Assembly (NCBI GenBank): GCA_010094045.1
Contig: ML986660.1
Span: 153,675-217,674, forward strand
Source: Lojkania enalia
Taxonomy: Eukaryota; Ascomycota; Dothideomycetes; Pleosporales
Direction of reading: 5' to 3'
DNA: 64,000 bases
Positions within the stretch are counted from its first letter, which is position 1. Each line of letters opens with the position of its first letter. This document shows positions 34,732 to 48,100 of the stretch, piece after piece. The translations under genes were made by a program, and so were the position numbers. Below the pieces are notes generated by a model, which made no database searches, was not told the DNA's origin, and saw nothing but the letters and a program-made list of their open reading frames with translations.

Positions 34732-35271
34732 TATTATAAATATAGAATGCTAAGAGGTACTACTTCTATAGTTAGGGCTTAATCTAATATTAGCTACTAT
34801 ATAGGTTAACTTAGACGAGGACTAATAAGGTAATAACAGGTAGAAGTATATTAAGAACTAGTTATTAGACAGTAAGTAGTAGGACTGCGGAAACTGGGGA
34901 GATAATTAGTTAAATAATAAAGTATAGTACAACTTATATATATAATAATAGTAGAAGTATTAAATATAGTAGGTTAGACCTAATAAACCTAATAGATCTA
35001 GTAAGCTAAAGCTTAGCGGTTTTAGACCTAACTATATAAGATAGAAGATTTTCTTAGTAGATTAGGTCCTATATAGTTATTCTCGTAGATTTATTTTATT
35101 ACTCTATTAGACTTCTAAATATACTTATTATATTCGAAGAACCGGCGAACCTAATACTCTCTCTTTACTAAAGCTACTACCTCTAACCAATCTAATATAA
35201 ATAAAGCCCTGGTGTATATACAACTGCGACGGCGGTCGTTATATATACTAGTAGTATATAGGTTAGTAACA
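34732..35271 (+). repeat. 3' LTR (540 bp)
   Basis: Begins TATTATAAATA (RIP-changed TG) and ends TTAGTAACA; the CCCTA target duplication follows immediately. Confidence 0.93.
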
Positions 35272-35276
35272 CCCTA

Positions 35277-36826
35277 GTACTATATATTTAATACTTTTCT
35301 ATAGCTATCTCTTCTTAGCACTCTTAGTAGAGCGATTAGTAGTATAGATACTCTTAATAGCCTTCTCTTTAGTAGTAAGTAATATAGCTTTATCTCTCTA
35401 TTAGATAGTATACTTAGTATTACTAAGTATACTCTTAAAGGGTATTATAAGGTTGGTTAGACGGTCTTTTTAAGAACTAGTTTAACTGTATAGTAAAAGA
35501 ACGTATTTAATTTTATAATCTTTTAACTACTAGCTCTATATTTATTAGTAAACTATAATAAAAGACTAGTATAATTATTTATCTATATTAACTTCGCCTA
35601 CTTATCTTAGTTAAAGCTAATTAGTAGCTCTAGTAGCTTTAGTAGTAGTAAGCTATCTAGACTATTAAGAAAATTATTATTAATAGGCTCTACTTTAATA
35701 GTTAATATTTTATAAGAACTATAATAAAAGTATATAATAAATTAAAGATTTAGAGTTGTATTAATAAGAGTATAATAGAAAGAAGAGTTATAGTAGAGTA
35801 TTAAGCTTAACGCGACAAGTATATATACTACCTACTAGTATAGATTAGATAGAAATAATAATAAAATATATACTTATCTAAATAAATATAAAATATTAGC
35901 CGGTTTAGTATAAAAAACTATTATTAAAAAACGTACTACTAGTTTTATAAGATAGTAAGTTATTATAGTTTTTTATTACAGTATTCTTATAATATATACT
36001 TAAATACCTTATTAGCTTTACTTTATAATTCTAATTTAGTACTAGCTCTTAGTATATATATATTTTAGTATCTATATTTATATTTTAGGTATCTATTAAT
36101 AAACCTCAACTTACCTTTATACTATTAACCTTAATTATCGATGTTAACTACTCTACTCTACTACTATTAACACGTAATATCTTATACTTAAGGAATAGTA
36201 CGATTTAAAATCTTCTAACAGTTAGTAAGTCTTCTTAAAAATAGCTCGCCGCTAAATTAGCTTATAAGGTACTTATATTAGTAAAGCCTATACTAGTAAA
36301 GCCTATACTAGTAAAGCCTATACTAGTAAAACGTTACTATTACCCTAGAAATAAGTTATTATAGGTTTTTATTATAGTTATATACTAATAGAATATAGCC
36401 GTCGCACTTTAATAGATTAAATAATATTAGAAGAGTATTAAACTCCTCTTTTAAAAGCTTCCTTTTTTACGGCTAATTTATAAAATTACTACTATAGTTA
36501 GAAAAGATACTTATAATAGTAAGATACGTTGGTAAAGGAGTGTAATTAAAGCTCTCTAATAGTCTATTAAGGCTTTTCTTATTAGATTCTTTAAAGGTAT
36601 ATATTTTTTATATAATTTATACTATATAATACTAACTATATTAGATTATAATATAAATATAATTTACGTAAAGTAGGTTACTATCTAAAATAAGAATATA
36701 TATTTAGTAAAGCGATACTATAAGAAGTTTAGTCTTCTATTAAATTAGAGTTATAATCTCTAGATAGTTTTAGGCTTAAAAAAGGCTACTTTAAATAAAA
36801 CTAGTTCTCTACTATAATAATTTACT
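35277..36826. other. Unassigned remnant, right part (host of the gypsy element)
   Basis: This continues the sequence interrupted at 27796. It contains a short tandem repeat at 36277-36336. A Leu/Lys-rich former frame on the minus strand (NNFLNSLDSLLLLKLLELL near 35,640) is visible, but I cannot assign it. Confidence 0.4.
36277..36336. repeat. 15 bp tandem repeat
   Basis: TAGTAAAGCCTATAC occurs about four times in tandem; the last unit ends TAGTAAAACG. Confidence 0.85.
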
Positions 36827-36927
36827 ATAATAAATATATAATATATAATATATAATAAATATATAATATATAATATATAATAAATATATAATATATAATA
36901 TATAATAAATATATAATATATAATATA
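36827..36927. repeat. 25 bp AT minisatellite, about four copies
   Basis: Units begin at 36831, 36856, 36881 and 36906 (TAAATATATAATATATAATA plus five bases). The array is split by element F1; a further partial unit follows F1 at 38776-38800. Confidence 0.9.
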
Positions 36928-38775
36928 ACGTAAAGCACCACCAAGCCGGCTATACCACCAAGCTGGCCACTTTTTCTTAGTATAGCAACTTTTCTGTACG
37001 CAACACTATGTCTCAATAATATAAAGCTAATCTATCTAATTAAGAAGGTAGAATTGAACTTATCCTTTAGGCCTATACTTTAGGCTAATTTTAAAGCGTG
37101 CGACGCGCTGCAGCGGCTTTTAACGTATAATACTAGCAGCTCTCTAACCGGCTTTATAGAATTACCTTTCGACCTTAAACTCAACCAAATTATATAAAGC
37201 TTACAGCAACTAAAGAGTAGACGATCGTACGATATATCTTTAACCTTAATTTGTAAGGATTTACACCGCGGCTTTATAAGGTAGTAGATATAGTAGATAA
37301 ACTATTATATGCGTAGGGTAAGATATCTATAGGTAAGAACTAGTTTAAACGATTTATATCGCGTATAAATAAGCTTAAAATAGTTTTTAATTAAGTAAAG
37401 AACTGTTAGAGGATATTATAAGAAGATCTAGAGGTTATTAACGCGTAGTTTAAGCTCGTATAAGAGACGTAGCTAAGTATAGTATCTATAAAAATAATAT
37501 CTATAACTTTAATAAGATAGGCTTCTAGATAGATATAATTAGCTCTATAAAAGTTGTTATAGGTTTAGAATACTATATAAGACCTACGCTTATTCAGCCA
37601 GGTAATTAAGAGTAGGTTACAGTAATCTAGAGTATCTATACTACTAGGTATATAACTCTACTATTTATCATTTATAAAGGACGCGTCTATATCTTAGTAT
37701 AGTATAAGGAGACAGATATACTATATAACTGGAAGCTCTCAGTTTCTAAGAATAGATAGATAAATAATAAGCTTAGTCTTAAGTAGTTAAAGTACTTTAA
37801 TATATATATAAAGACGCGTTAGGTAGAGTTATATAGGCTACTTATTCTTAATAGCTATAAGAGCTATCTAAACTAGGATTTTAAGGATTATTACCTCGTA
37901 TAAAAGATCCTTACCCTCTATATACCAGCACATTTATTATATATCCTACAGCTACTTAATATAGTATATTTCTTACTATTAAAGCTAAAATACTCCCAGC
38001 ATATATAAGACTTAGTATACTAACACGTCTACTATATTAATAAGGAAGGTTTCCTACTAGCCTTTAGAGACGCGTTTTTTAATATATTTATGTATAAGAA
38101 CTGTAAAAAGGCCTTTAAGGCATCTAAACTAGTTCCTATTAACATATAGGTTGTTCTTAAGCGCTTTAAAATCTAGTTGTATATACTACTAGAAGTACTC
38201 TTACTAGAAATACTATAGCAGTTAAAAATACTAAGTAATATACAAGAATTTAGGTTATAATTAACTCTTGTATAGAGGTCCTTCGTACGATTACTAAAAG
38301 AAGCTAAAGAAGGCTTCTTACAACTAATAAAAGGAGCTAAATTAATATTACATTAAAACGCTCTTATAAACTACTAGATTATAGAGCTTAAAGAGTAATT
38401 AGAGGTTATAATAAAGCGTAAAACACGTAAACGGAAGTAAATCCAATATAGTAGTATAATAGAGTATGGTAAGGGAGCTTTATACGAAGCTGCTAAGGCA
38501 TCTACAACTCCTCAGCAATCTAAGAAGGCTCGTGGTGGTGGTAGTAAGGAACTAGCTTAATCTAGTTAACGGTACTATAGGAACTATAGAAAGACCGGGT
38601 ATAACGCTCGTACGTGCTAAAAAGATATAGAAGCTTCTTCTAAATCTAGTCCAAGTATCTTATACGCAGGTTCTCTTATAGATAGCGAGTAAATTAAGGT
38701 CTTATATATAGTATTAGTAGTACTAAGAAAAAGTAGCCGGTTTAGTAGTATAGCTAGCTCAGTAGTACTTTATAT
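36928..38775 (+). mobile_element. Family F Fot1-like element, copy F1 (1848 bp)
   Basis: Ends ACGTAAAGCACCACCAAGCC and the complement of a RIP-diverged copy; TA duplications at 36926-36927 and 38776-38777, inside the AT minisatellite. The plus-strand transposase remnant shows IYNF-x-x-GF, a LILNSYKSY region and HLLY-x-LQLLNIVYF, the places of the DDE aspartates, all reading Asn. A C-terminal zinc-knuckle-like region follows (RYYRNYRKTGYNARTC, where homologues have C-x2-C-x4-H-x4-C). Confidence 0.9.
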
Positions 38776-38825
38776 TATAATAAATATATAATATATAATT
38801 ATTTTCTATAATTATAGAGGAACTC

Positions 38826-38925
38826 TATAAAGTATTCTTATCTTAACCTTATACTCTAGTATTAAGAACTCTACTCTAACTTTAACTTTAATACTAAGAA
38901 TTTCTATCTAACTTATACTCTAATA
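38826..38925. repeat. CTAAC-rich degenerate tandem repeat, left half
   Basis: Units of roughly 32-34 bp contain CTCTAACYTTAA and AGTACTAAGAACTC. The array is interrupted by element J and resumes at 42603. Confidence 0.6.
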
Positions 38926-39689
38926 TAATCTACTACCGAGCGGTTAAAACTACTAAATAGTTAGTAACCTACTAAAATCTCTACTACCCTATTAATTTTC
39001 GTAATATCTCTACAACTATATAATAGAATATACTTATTTAAAGTCGATATAACTATAGTAAATAAAGTTTTTAAATAAGGTTAATTTAAGTTAAATCTAG
39101 TTATAGCGCAGGCATTTAAAGTTAACTATACTACCCTAAGAGAGCGCCGTAATAGGAGATCTTATAAGGCTAATTACACCCCCAATTCGAAGAATCTTAT
39201 AGAGCTAGAGAAGAGGTTAATTATAGACTATATACTTAATGTAGATATGCATAGGTTTTAGCTTAATTTTAATATACTATAAGATATAACTAATAAACTA
39301 CTTTTTAATTGCGGTTAGTAATCTATTAGTAAAAATTAGCTTAATTACTTTATCTTATACGTTCTAGAACTTAAATTATACGTTAATTAATAATATAACT
39401 ACTAAAAAGCTCTAAACGAAGATTCTAAGGTTATTTAAGACTAGTTCTACCTTATATATAATACTAAGACTAAGTATAGCATCCTTAATAAAGATATATA
39501 TAATTTCGACGAGACTAGCTTCTAAATAGGTAAAATTAGCCTAAGAATAGTTATTACTAGTACTAAGAGGTGATAAATGCCTAAATCTATCTAGTCTAAT
39601 AATATTAAGTAGATAATAGTAATTGTAGTAGTAAATATATATAGCTAGCTGGTTCTACTATTTATTATTCTTAAGGGCGCGTAATAATA

Positions 39690-41212
39690 ACGTATTTTAC
39701 AAGCGAGTCGCCTATTTAAATAAGTCGCCTACTTAAGCAAGTCGCCTACTTTTGCTAAGAAGTTATACTCTACCTACTTATAACATAATATAGTAACTAC
39801 CTTAACCTTAATTAATCTATTAAGAAGGTTAGATATTACTAGCTATCTTAGCTATTAATTAAGATTAAATTTAGAGCGTATAAAGTGTTACAGCTACCTA
39901 TAGTATCCCCCAAACAACGCTTAGAAACTGATACGCCGGTAAACCTTTATAATACGATTACGAGCCTAATTTAAAGAAGCTTATAAAGCTAGAAGAATCA
40001 ACTATAATATAGTATATACTAGACCTATCATCTCGTAGATACCCTCCTATAATTAATAGTATACGAGATATAGCTAACCATTTACTTAGAGCTCGCTCTA
40101 TAGACTAGGTTAGTAAAAACTGGCCAACAAACTTTATTAATCGTATTCCTAAGCTTAAAATATATTTCTATTAAAAATATAACTATTAAAGAGCTTTCTA
40201 TAAGAATTCTAAAGTTATTAGTAGCTGGTTTAACTTTTAGTATATAAGGTAGCATATAGTAGACGCTTATCGTCTACTAGTTATTAATAGCTATAAGAGT
40301 TATAGGTCTACTAAGTTTTAACTACTCTATAAAGAGAAGGATATTATTCTATTATATATACCAGCACATTTATCGTATCTATTATAGCTTCTAGATATAG
40401 GCTACTTCTTACTATTAAAGAAAGTATATAGGCGTAAGATTAATAAGCTTATATAAGCTAGTATCTACTATATTATAAAGCTCGACTTTCTACTAACCTT
40501 TCATATAGTATATCAGCGCTCTATTACTAAGGCTAATATATACGTAAGCTTTTAAGGTACTAGTTTAAAACTATATAATCCTAATATAGTACTATTAAAG
40601 CTTAATATTAAGCTTCGTACTCTATTATTACTATTAACAGCTAGTTGCCTCTAGGAGTTAAAAATATCAACTAACGCTGTTGAACTAGAGTCTTAAATAA
40701 TACTAATTTAAGACTATATTGCTAAATATTAGAATAGCTCACCTACTATAATTAATAATTCTTTTAATTCGCTTACTAAAAGTACTATATAGATAGCTTA
40801 TTCATGCGTACTATTTTAGCGTTAGATTAGTTAGCTTTAGAAAGTAAATAAGGCTCTATTACAGCGTAAAAAGCAATTAAAAAAGGTTCTATAGAAGTAA
40901 GGTAGTCTTACTAAGGCTGAAGCTGCTGAGATAGTTGCTTAAAGGGAGGTAGATAAGCAGCTAAAGGATGAAGTACGCGCAGGTAGAAAGTATAGAAGAA
41001 TAGGTATACTATACTAGAAGCGCTGCAGCTGCTGTAATAAGTCTAAATATAATATTAGAACTTATATAGTAGTAGATAAATAGTATATCTATCCCCTATT
41101 AAATTATTATAGTAATATCTACATGTATTATCGTAATGTACGCTTCTAAATATAGAGATAGCTAATAAGGTAGGCAACTCGCTTAGGTGGGCGACTCGCT
41201 TGTAAAATACAT
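39690..41212 (+). mobile_element. Family I Fot1-like element (1523 bp) nested in J
   Basis: Ends ACGTATTTTACAAGCGAGTC and the complement of ATGTATTTTACAAGCGAGTC; TA at 39688-39689 and 41213-41214. AAGCGAGTCGCC-like motifs occur three times at the left end. The plus-strand transposase includes QYILDLSSRRYPPIINSIRD near 40,010. It is about 300 bp shorter than relatives, so part is probably deleted. Confidence 0.82.
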
Positions 41213-41774
41213 TATAATACCTAATACTAGTTAATTGTAGATAAGTCTTAATAGTTTTTATCTATTAGTAAAAAGGGCTAGACGTCTATTAAATATAGGT
41301 TTAAGTAGCTTAAGCACTTTAATAAATATACTAAAGCTAGTATTATTAGCACCTATCGACTACTTATTATAGACAGCTATAATAGCTATAATTCTATCGA
41401 ATTTTATAATTATTATAAAGAACGTAATATTATTACGCTTTATATACCTCTATACTTATCTTATCTTCTANNNNNNNNNNACTCGCTTAGGTGGGCGACT
41501 CGCTTGTAAAATACATTATAATACCTAATACTAGTTAATTGTAGATAAGTCTTAATAGTTTTTATCTATTAGTAAAAAGGGCTAGACGTCTATTAAATAT
41601 AGGTTTAAGTAGCTTAAGCACTTTAATAAATATACTAAAGCTAGTATTATTAGCACCTATCGACTACTTATTATAGACAGCTATAATAGCTATAATTCTA
41701 TCGAATTTTATAATTATTATAAAGAACGTAATATTATTACGCTTTATATACCTCTATACTTATCTTATCTTCTA
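41177..41774. repeat. Perfect 294 bp direct duplication across the gap
   Basis: 41177-41470 equals 41481-41774 base for base as far as I can compare. In RIP-mutated DNA a perfect tandem copy is very unlikely; this is an unmerged contig overlap. One copy plus the gap should be removed. Confidence 0.93.
41471..41480. other. Assembly gap (10 N)
   Basis: Ten N bases separate two contigs. The 294 bp before (41177-41470) and after (41481-41774) are identical. Confidence 0.99.
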
Positions 41775-42602
41775 CAGCTACTTAATATAGGCTGTTTTGG
41801 TCTATTAAAGCGTGTATATAGTAAGGAGATTAAAAGCTTAATTTAGTACTATATTAACTATATAACTAAAGAAGACTTCTTACCTATATTTAAAGCGGCC
41901 TTTAATAACGCTATTACTAATAAAAATATAGCTAGAAGCTTTAGAGGGTCTAGATTAGTTCTATTTAGTCTAGATTATATTATTTTAAAGCTCGATATCT
42001 AAACTTTATAAACTCTAATACTACTACTTCTAGAACCTACTAAATAGCAGTTACAAATACTATATAATTACTTAGAAGTAGAATACTAGATATAATATAT
42101 ATAATAGCGTGTAGAACAATATTAAGATAGCTTACTAACGTTAATATTTAAGAGTCTTATAAGTCTTATAAAGGGTATTACGTCTATAGTATATAGGTAG
42201 TTGTTTTTAGAGATAGAGAATAGAGATCTCTAGGCGGCAAATACGATACTTATAAAGCGTAAGGAGTATAAATATAAGGTAATTAAGGGTATAAGTACTA
42301 TTTCTATATTAGATAGGCTGCAATTAGTAAAGTAATAATAAGAAGGCTGTTAAATAGAATAAAAAGGCCTAAATAGTTATAGTTAACTATACTAATTAAG
42401 ATACTACAGGCGCTATTAAGAGTTAAGCTATTATATTAAAACGTATAAAATAGTTCTAATAGAAATACTAAATAGTAAGAATTATATAAATATTACTATA
42501 TAATTAATTACTTTAATAGTTGTAGAGATATCCTACTTTAAAATTAAAATTAGGTGGGTTACTAACTACTTAGTAGTTTTAACCGCTTGATAGTAGATTA
42601 TA

Positions 42603-42675
42603 TTAGTACTAAAAACTCTACCTTAACTCTAACTCTAGTACTAAGAACTCTAAATCTAACCTTAACCTAAGTAAA
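42603..42675. repeat. CTAAC-rich degenerate tandem repeat, right half
   Basis: Continues the array of 38826-38925 beyond element J (CTACCTTAACTCTAACTCTA, then AGTACTAAGAACTC). Confidence 0.6.
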
Positions 42676-42730
42676 GTATTATATACTCTATTTACTAGCC
42701 TATATATATTTATATTATATATTACTAGTT

Positions 42731-43031
42731 ATTATAGTAATACTATAATACCTTTACACCTATATTACCCTTACTATAATATCTAAACCAGCTGCTAGCT
42801 AGAATATAACCGACTTATTATAATTATAATAGAGGAAGATTTTACTAATCTAGCTAGTTTATATAATAGTATAGTATTATAGTAATACTACAACACCTTT
42901 ATACCTATACTACTCTTACTATAATATTTAAATTAGCTGCTAGTAATAGTTGCTAATTACTAGCTAGAATATAACTAACTTATTATAACTATAATAGAGG
43001 AAGGTTTTACTAACCCTACTAGCCTATATAG
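42731..43031. repeat. Diverged tandem pair, about 145 bp spacing
   Basis: ATTATAGTAATACTATAATA (42731) recurs at 42876 with changes; both copies continue through AACYRACTTATTATAAYTA and AATAGAGGAAGRTTTTACTA. The second copy has about 20 extra bases. Confidence 0.7.
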
Positions 43032-43399
43032 TAGTATAGATCTAGCTTCTATAAAAACCTATATAATATAGATATCTCTATTCTTTATATAATATTTTAA
43101 TATTTATATATAGTATATAGTAATAGAGTTAACTATCTAAAGTATAATTAACTAACTATATATAAGCGTCTATAATATATATTAGTTTCTATAAAAGCCT
43201 TCTTTTCTAGATTATAGAGTTTTAGTACTAGTTCTTACTAAAATTATTTTTTAACTTCTTAGAAGGCTTCTTCTTATTTACTTTTCTATATAAAAGTAAT
43301 ATTTTTCTTAGATAGTTAAGCTAAAGGTATAATTATATTACTCTAGTTATTTATAAAAGTTTAATAGAAATTATAAAATCTTATAAAGAATTAGACTTA

Positions 43400-44720
43400 T
43401 ATAGTATATTAAAAAGAAGTATAATATTATAAATAAGGATATATATAACTTTAATAAATCTAGCTTTTAAATAGGTATTATCTTATTATAACTAGTTATT
43501 ATAAGTATAGAAAAACGTAATTAACTAAAGGTAATTTAATTAGATAATTATAAATAGATTTTAGTAATTTAGGAGATTAATACTACTAGCTAGATATTTC
43601 TACCCTTTATTATTATCGCTAGCTACTACTATCTCTCTACCTAATATAAAAGTAATAATATACCTAAGAACTAGACTATTATAGTTAATAATAACAGCTA
43701 GATAATAAATAAACTTAGTATTAAATAGTTATTATACTTTTATAGGTATATAAGAGATTATATAATAGGCGCGCGTTAACTACTAATCTTTAATAGTTAT
43801 AATAGTTATAACTCACTTAATTTCTAGAAACTTTATAAGGAATAGAATGTTATTCTACTCTATATACCAGCTTATTTATTATATCTATTATAGCTACTAA
43901 ATATAGGCTACCTCTTACTATTAAAATATATATATAGAAATTAGACCTTAGTTTTAATATATAATTATATTAACTATATTATAAAATTTAGGTTCTTTCT
44001 AGCTTTTAAAGTTGCTTTTAATATATTAATTATAAAGGATAATATCTATATAAGCTTTTAAGGAGCTAGTCTAATTCTATTTAATCTAGAAGTAGTATTT
44101 TTAAAGCTTAATATAAAGCTTTATATACTAATACTACTAGTATAAGATAATACTCTATAAGAAGTAAAAATACTAAGTAATACGCGCGAGCTAAAAGCTT
44201 AATTAATATTAATTTATAATTAGATTTAAAGAGATATAAGTTCTTTACTAGCTTCTATTATTAAGAAGTTAAATTAGCTTAAAAAAGGCTCTATAAAAGT
44301 AATATATTAGATCGGGTTAATATACGATAAAATTGTCAGCCTTCAAGAAGTAAATAAAGTAGTAATAAAACGGAAACAGCAGAAAAAAGGCGGATTTAAG
44401 TATAAGGGACCCTAATAAAAGTATAATAAAAGATAATTATTGCTAAAAAGGATAATAAGAAGGAAACTCGGGCTATAATACGCTAATTTAGGGTACGATT
44501 AAATATAAGTAGATAGTATAAAGTATACTATAACCGCTATAGTAAAATTAAATATAATTCTTATATATACTAGAAGGATATAGAGGTTTCTATAGAATAA
44601 TAGCGTAAGTTATAAATTACTATTATATTATTTAGTTGTTAAGCTATATATATATAAAGGTTAAAAAAGTTAATAGGGTAGATTACTTACTTATATAGGC
44701 TGCTTACTTATAAGATATAT
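43400..44720 (+). mobile_element. Family B element, 5'-truncated copy
   Basis: Homologous to 46,470-47,788 at equal spacing. It ends with the B end (complement of a RIP-changed ACGTACCTTATAAGCGAGC) and a TA at 44721-44722. The 5' third is missing; sequence at 43,034-43,370 is not B. Confidence 0.75.
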
Positions 44721-45142
44721 TAAGAAATTTTATATATAATATACTTTTATCTAATTTAGAATTTTCTCTACTATTCTTTTAATATATATAAATATTATGT
44801 CTAATCTTATTATAGTTAATATAATAGTATTAAGCTAGTTAGATTCTTTCTTAAAAAGCTAAAAACTTATAAATACTTTAATAACTATATATAAAAATTT
44901 CTTACTATATAATACTATACTATTATACTAAATATACTTTTTTTTATATATTTTATACTTAGTTACCTATTTTAGTTATCTTTTAAACTTAAAATTATAA
45001 GTTTAAAAAAATATATTCTAATATAGTATTAATTTAGTACCTTTTATAAACTATAAAAATCTTTCTTATATCTCTTTTAATAATTATATAAAGAACTTTT
45101 ATATAAGTATTAATTATAATCTAAATTTATATATATTATTTA

Positions 45143-48100
45143 ACTTATTCTACTATTAAAGTAGCTAAACTATCGAAGCGGCTACTTTTTCTTAGCATTA
45201 TAAATACTACGTACAAACTATAATAAATCTATAATACGACCTTCTATTAATTTAATAAGAAGGTAGAATTAAGCTTGCCTTACAGGCGTATAAATTAGGC
45301 TAGTTTAAGAGCGTGCGACGTGCTGCTATAACTTTTAATATATAATATTAACAACTCTCTACTCGACTTTATAGAATCGCGTTTCGCCCTTATATATAAC
45401 TAAATTACTAGAAGCTTATAGTAACCGAAGAACAAATAATTGTACAATATATTCTTAACCTTAATTTACAAGGATTTGCGCCCCAGCTATATAAGGTAGT
45501 AGATATAATAGATAAACTATTAGGCGTATATAATAGAATATCTATAGAAAAGAATTAGTCTAAACAATTTATAGCATATATAGACGAGCTTAAAATAGCT
45601 TTTAATTGAGTAAAGGATTGCTAAAGAATAAAATAAGAGAATCTAGAGGTTATTAACGCGTAGTTTAAGCTCGTATAGAATATAATTACGAAATATAATA
45701 TATATAATAATAATATCTACAACTTTAATAAGATAGGCTTTTAGATAGGTGTTATTAGTACTATAAAAGTTGTTACAGGTTTAGAATATTATATAAAACC
45801 TACTCTTATATAGTTAGACAATTATAAGTAGGTTATAGTTATCTAGAATATTTACGCTACTATATATATAACCCTACTATTTATTATCTATAAAGGATAT
45901 ATCTATATCTCTATATAATATAAAGAAGCAGGTAATATACTTTACAAGCGAGCGGCCTATATAAGTAAACGGTCTACTCTATTACTAAAACGCGACACCT
46001 AAGCTTTTAACAATAATATAATAACGAAATAATAAGAATATAGCCTAAAACGAGAATTAAGTAAACTTAGCCCTCTTAGCTATTAAAAGAGGCTAAATAA
46101 ATAGCGAAAGATGTACTACTTTAATATTTAATATAATTTAAACAACCGTATACTAATAACGCGCTGGAATCTGCTTACAGTATAATTATAAGCTTAACTC
46201 AAAGAGACTAACGAAACCTAAAGAAGAGGTTATTATCTAATATATATTTAACCTAGATTTGCGAGGATTTGCGCCTACTTTAGCTGCTATATAAGATATA
46301 GCTAATAGCTTACTTACTAAGCGCGGTATAGGCTAGATTAGTATATATTAGCCTAAGAACTTTATTAGACGTACTTCTAAGCTTAAGATACGCCTAAATT
46401 AGCCTTATAATTGCTAGAAAACTCTATGCGAAGATTCTAAGGTAATTAAAAGCTGGTTTAAGCTTATATAGCGTACTAAGGAGAAGTATAGTATTATAGA
46501 TAAGGATATATACAACTTTAATAAATCTGGCTTTCGAATAGGTGTTATTTTATTATAACTAGTTGTTATAGGTATAGAGAGATATAATTAATTAAAGGCA
46601 ATTTAATTAGATAATTATAAATGGATTTTAGTAATTTAGAGGATTAATACTGCTAGCTAGACGCTCCCACCCTTTATTATTATCGCTGGCTACTACTATC
46701 TCTCTGCCTAGTATAAAGGTGATAATATACCTAAGAACTAGGCTATCGCAGTTAGCGAGAATAGCTGAATAATAAATAAACTCGGTATTAAGTAGTTAAA
46801 GTACTTTTATAGGTATATAAAAGATTATATAATAGGTGCGCGTCGACTACTAATCTTTAATAGCTATAACAGTTATAACTCGCTTAATTTCTAGAAACTC
46901 TACGAGGAATAGAGTATTATTCTACTCTATATACCAGCTTATTTATTACACCTATTATAGCTACTAGATATAGGCTACTTTTTACTATTAAAGTATATAT
47001 ATAGAAATCAGATCTCAGTCTTAGTACACAATTATATTAACTATATTATAAAACTTAAATTCTTTCCAGCCTTTAAAGCTGCTTTTAATATATTAATTAT
47101 AAAGGATAATATCTATATAAGCTTTTAAGGTACTGGTCTAGTCCTATTTAATCTAGAAGCAGTACTTTTAAAGCTTAATATAAAGCTTCGTACGCTAATA
47201 CTACTAGTATAAGATAATACCTTATAGAAAGTAAAAATACTAAGTAACGCGCGCGAGCTAGAAGCTTAATTAATATTAATTTATAATCGGATTTAAAGGG
47301 ATATAAATTCTTCGCTAGCTTCTATTATTAAAAAGCTAAATTAGCTTAAAAAAGACTCTATAAAAGCGATATATCAGATCGGGTTAATATATAATAAAAT
47401 CGTCAGCCTTTAAAAAGCGAATAAAGTAGTAACAAAATAGAAACAGCGGAAAAAAAGGCAGATTTAAGCGTAAGGGACCCTAATAAAAGTATAAAAAGAG
47501 ATAATTATTGTTGAAAAGGATAATAAGGAGAAAACTTAGGCTATAATACGCTAATTTAGGGTGTAATTAAGTATAAGCAGATAGTATAAAGCATGCTGTA
47601 GCTGCTGTAGTAAAACTAGATATAATTCTTGTATATATTAGAAGGATATAGAGGTTTTTATAGAATAATCGCGCAAGTTGTAAATTGCTATTATATTATT
47701 TAGTTGTTAAGCTATACGTATATAAAGGTTAAAAAAGTTGATAGGGTAGACTACTCGCTTATATAGGCCGCTCGCTTATAAGGTACGTTATACTATATAA
47801 TTGGAAAATTTCAGTCTCTAAGAACGGCTGGACAAATAATACGCTTAGTTTTAAGTAGCTAAAGTACTTTAATAAGTATATAAAGATGCGTTAGGTAGGG
47901 TTATATAGGCTACTTATTTTAGACGGCTATAAAAGCTACCTTAACTAAGAATTTAAAGATTACTACCTCGTATAAAAGATTCTAATACTTTATATACCTT
48001 CTTATTTATTGTATATACTTTAGCCTCTTAATATAGTTTACTTCTTACTATTAAAGCTAAAGTATTTATAGTATATACGAGACTTAGCGTGCTGACGCGT

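Larger units (their letters stand above)
27797..35271 (+). mobile_element. Complete Ty3/gypsy chromovirus-type LTR retrotransposon (7475 bp)
   Basis: Two LTRs of exactly 540 bp (27797-28336 and 34732-35271) bound it, and the 5 bp target duplication CCCTA lies at 27792-27796 and 35272-35276. The order is gag with CCHC knuckle, protease region, reverse transcriptase, RNase H, integrase, chromodomain. All frames carry RIP-type TAG/TAA stops, so it is dead. A purine-rich tract before the 3' LTR is the likely plus-strand primer. It also holds an antisense frame between pol and the 3' LTR, annotated separately. Confidence 0.95.
38926..42600 (+). mobile_element. Family J Fot1-like element, interrupted by I and by an assembly gap
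   Basis: Inverted ends TAATCTACTACCGAGCGGTT and the complement of TAATCTACTATCAAGCGG; TA at 38924-38925 and 42601-42602. The plus-strand transposase starts near 39,190 (LIIDYILNVDMHRF). The apparent span of 3675 bp minus element I with its TA (1525) and minus the artefactual 304 bp leaves 1846 bp, matching its relatives. Confidence 0.82.
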
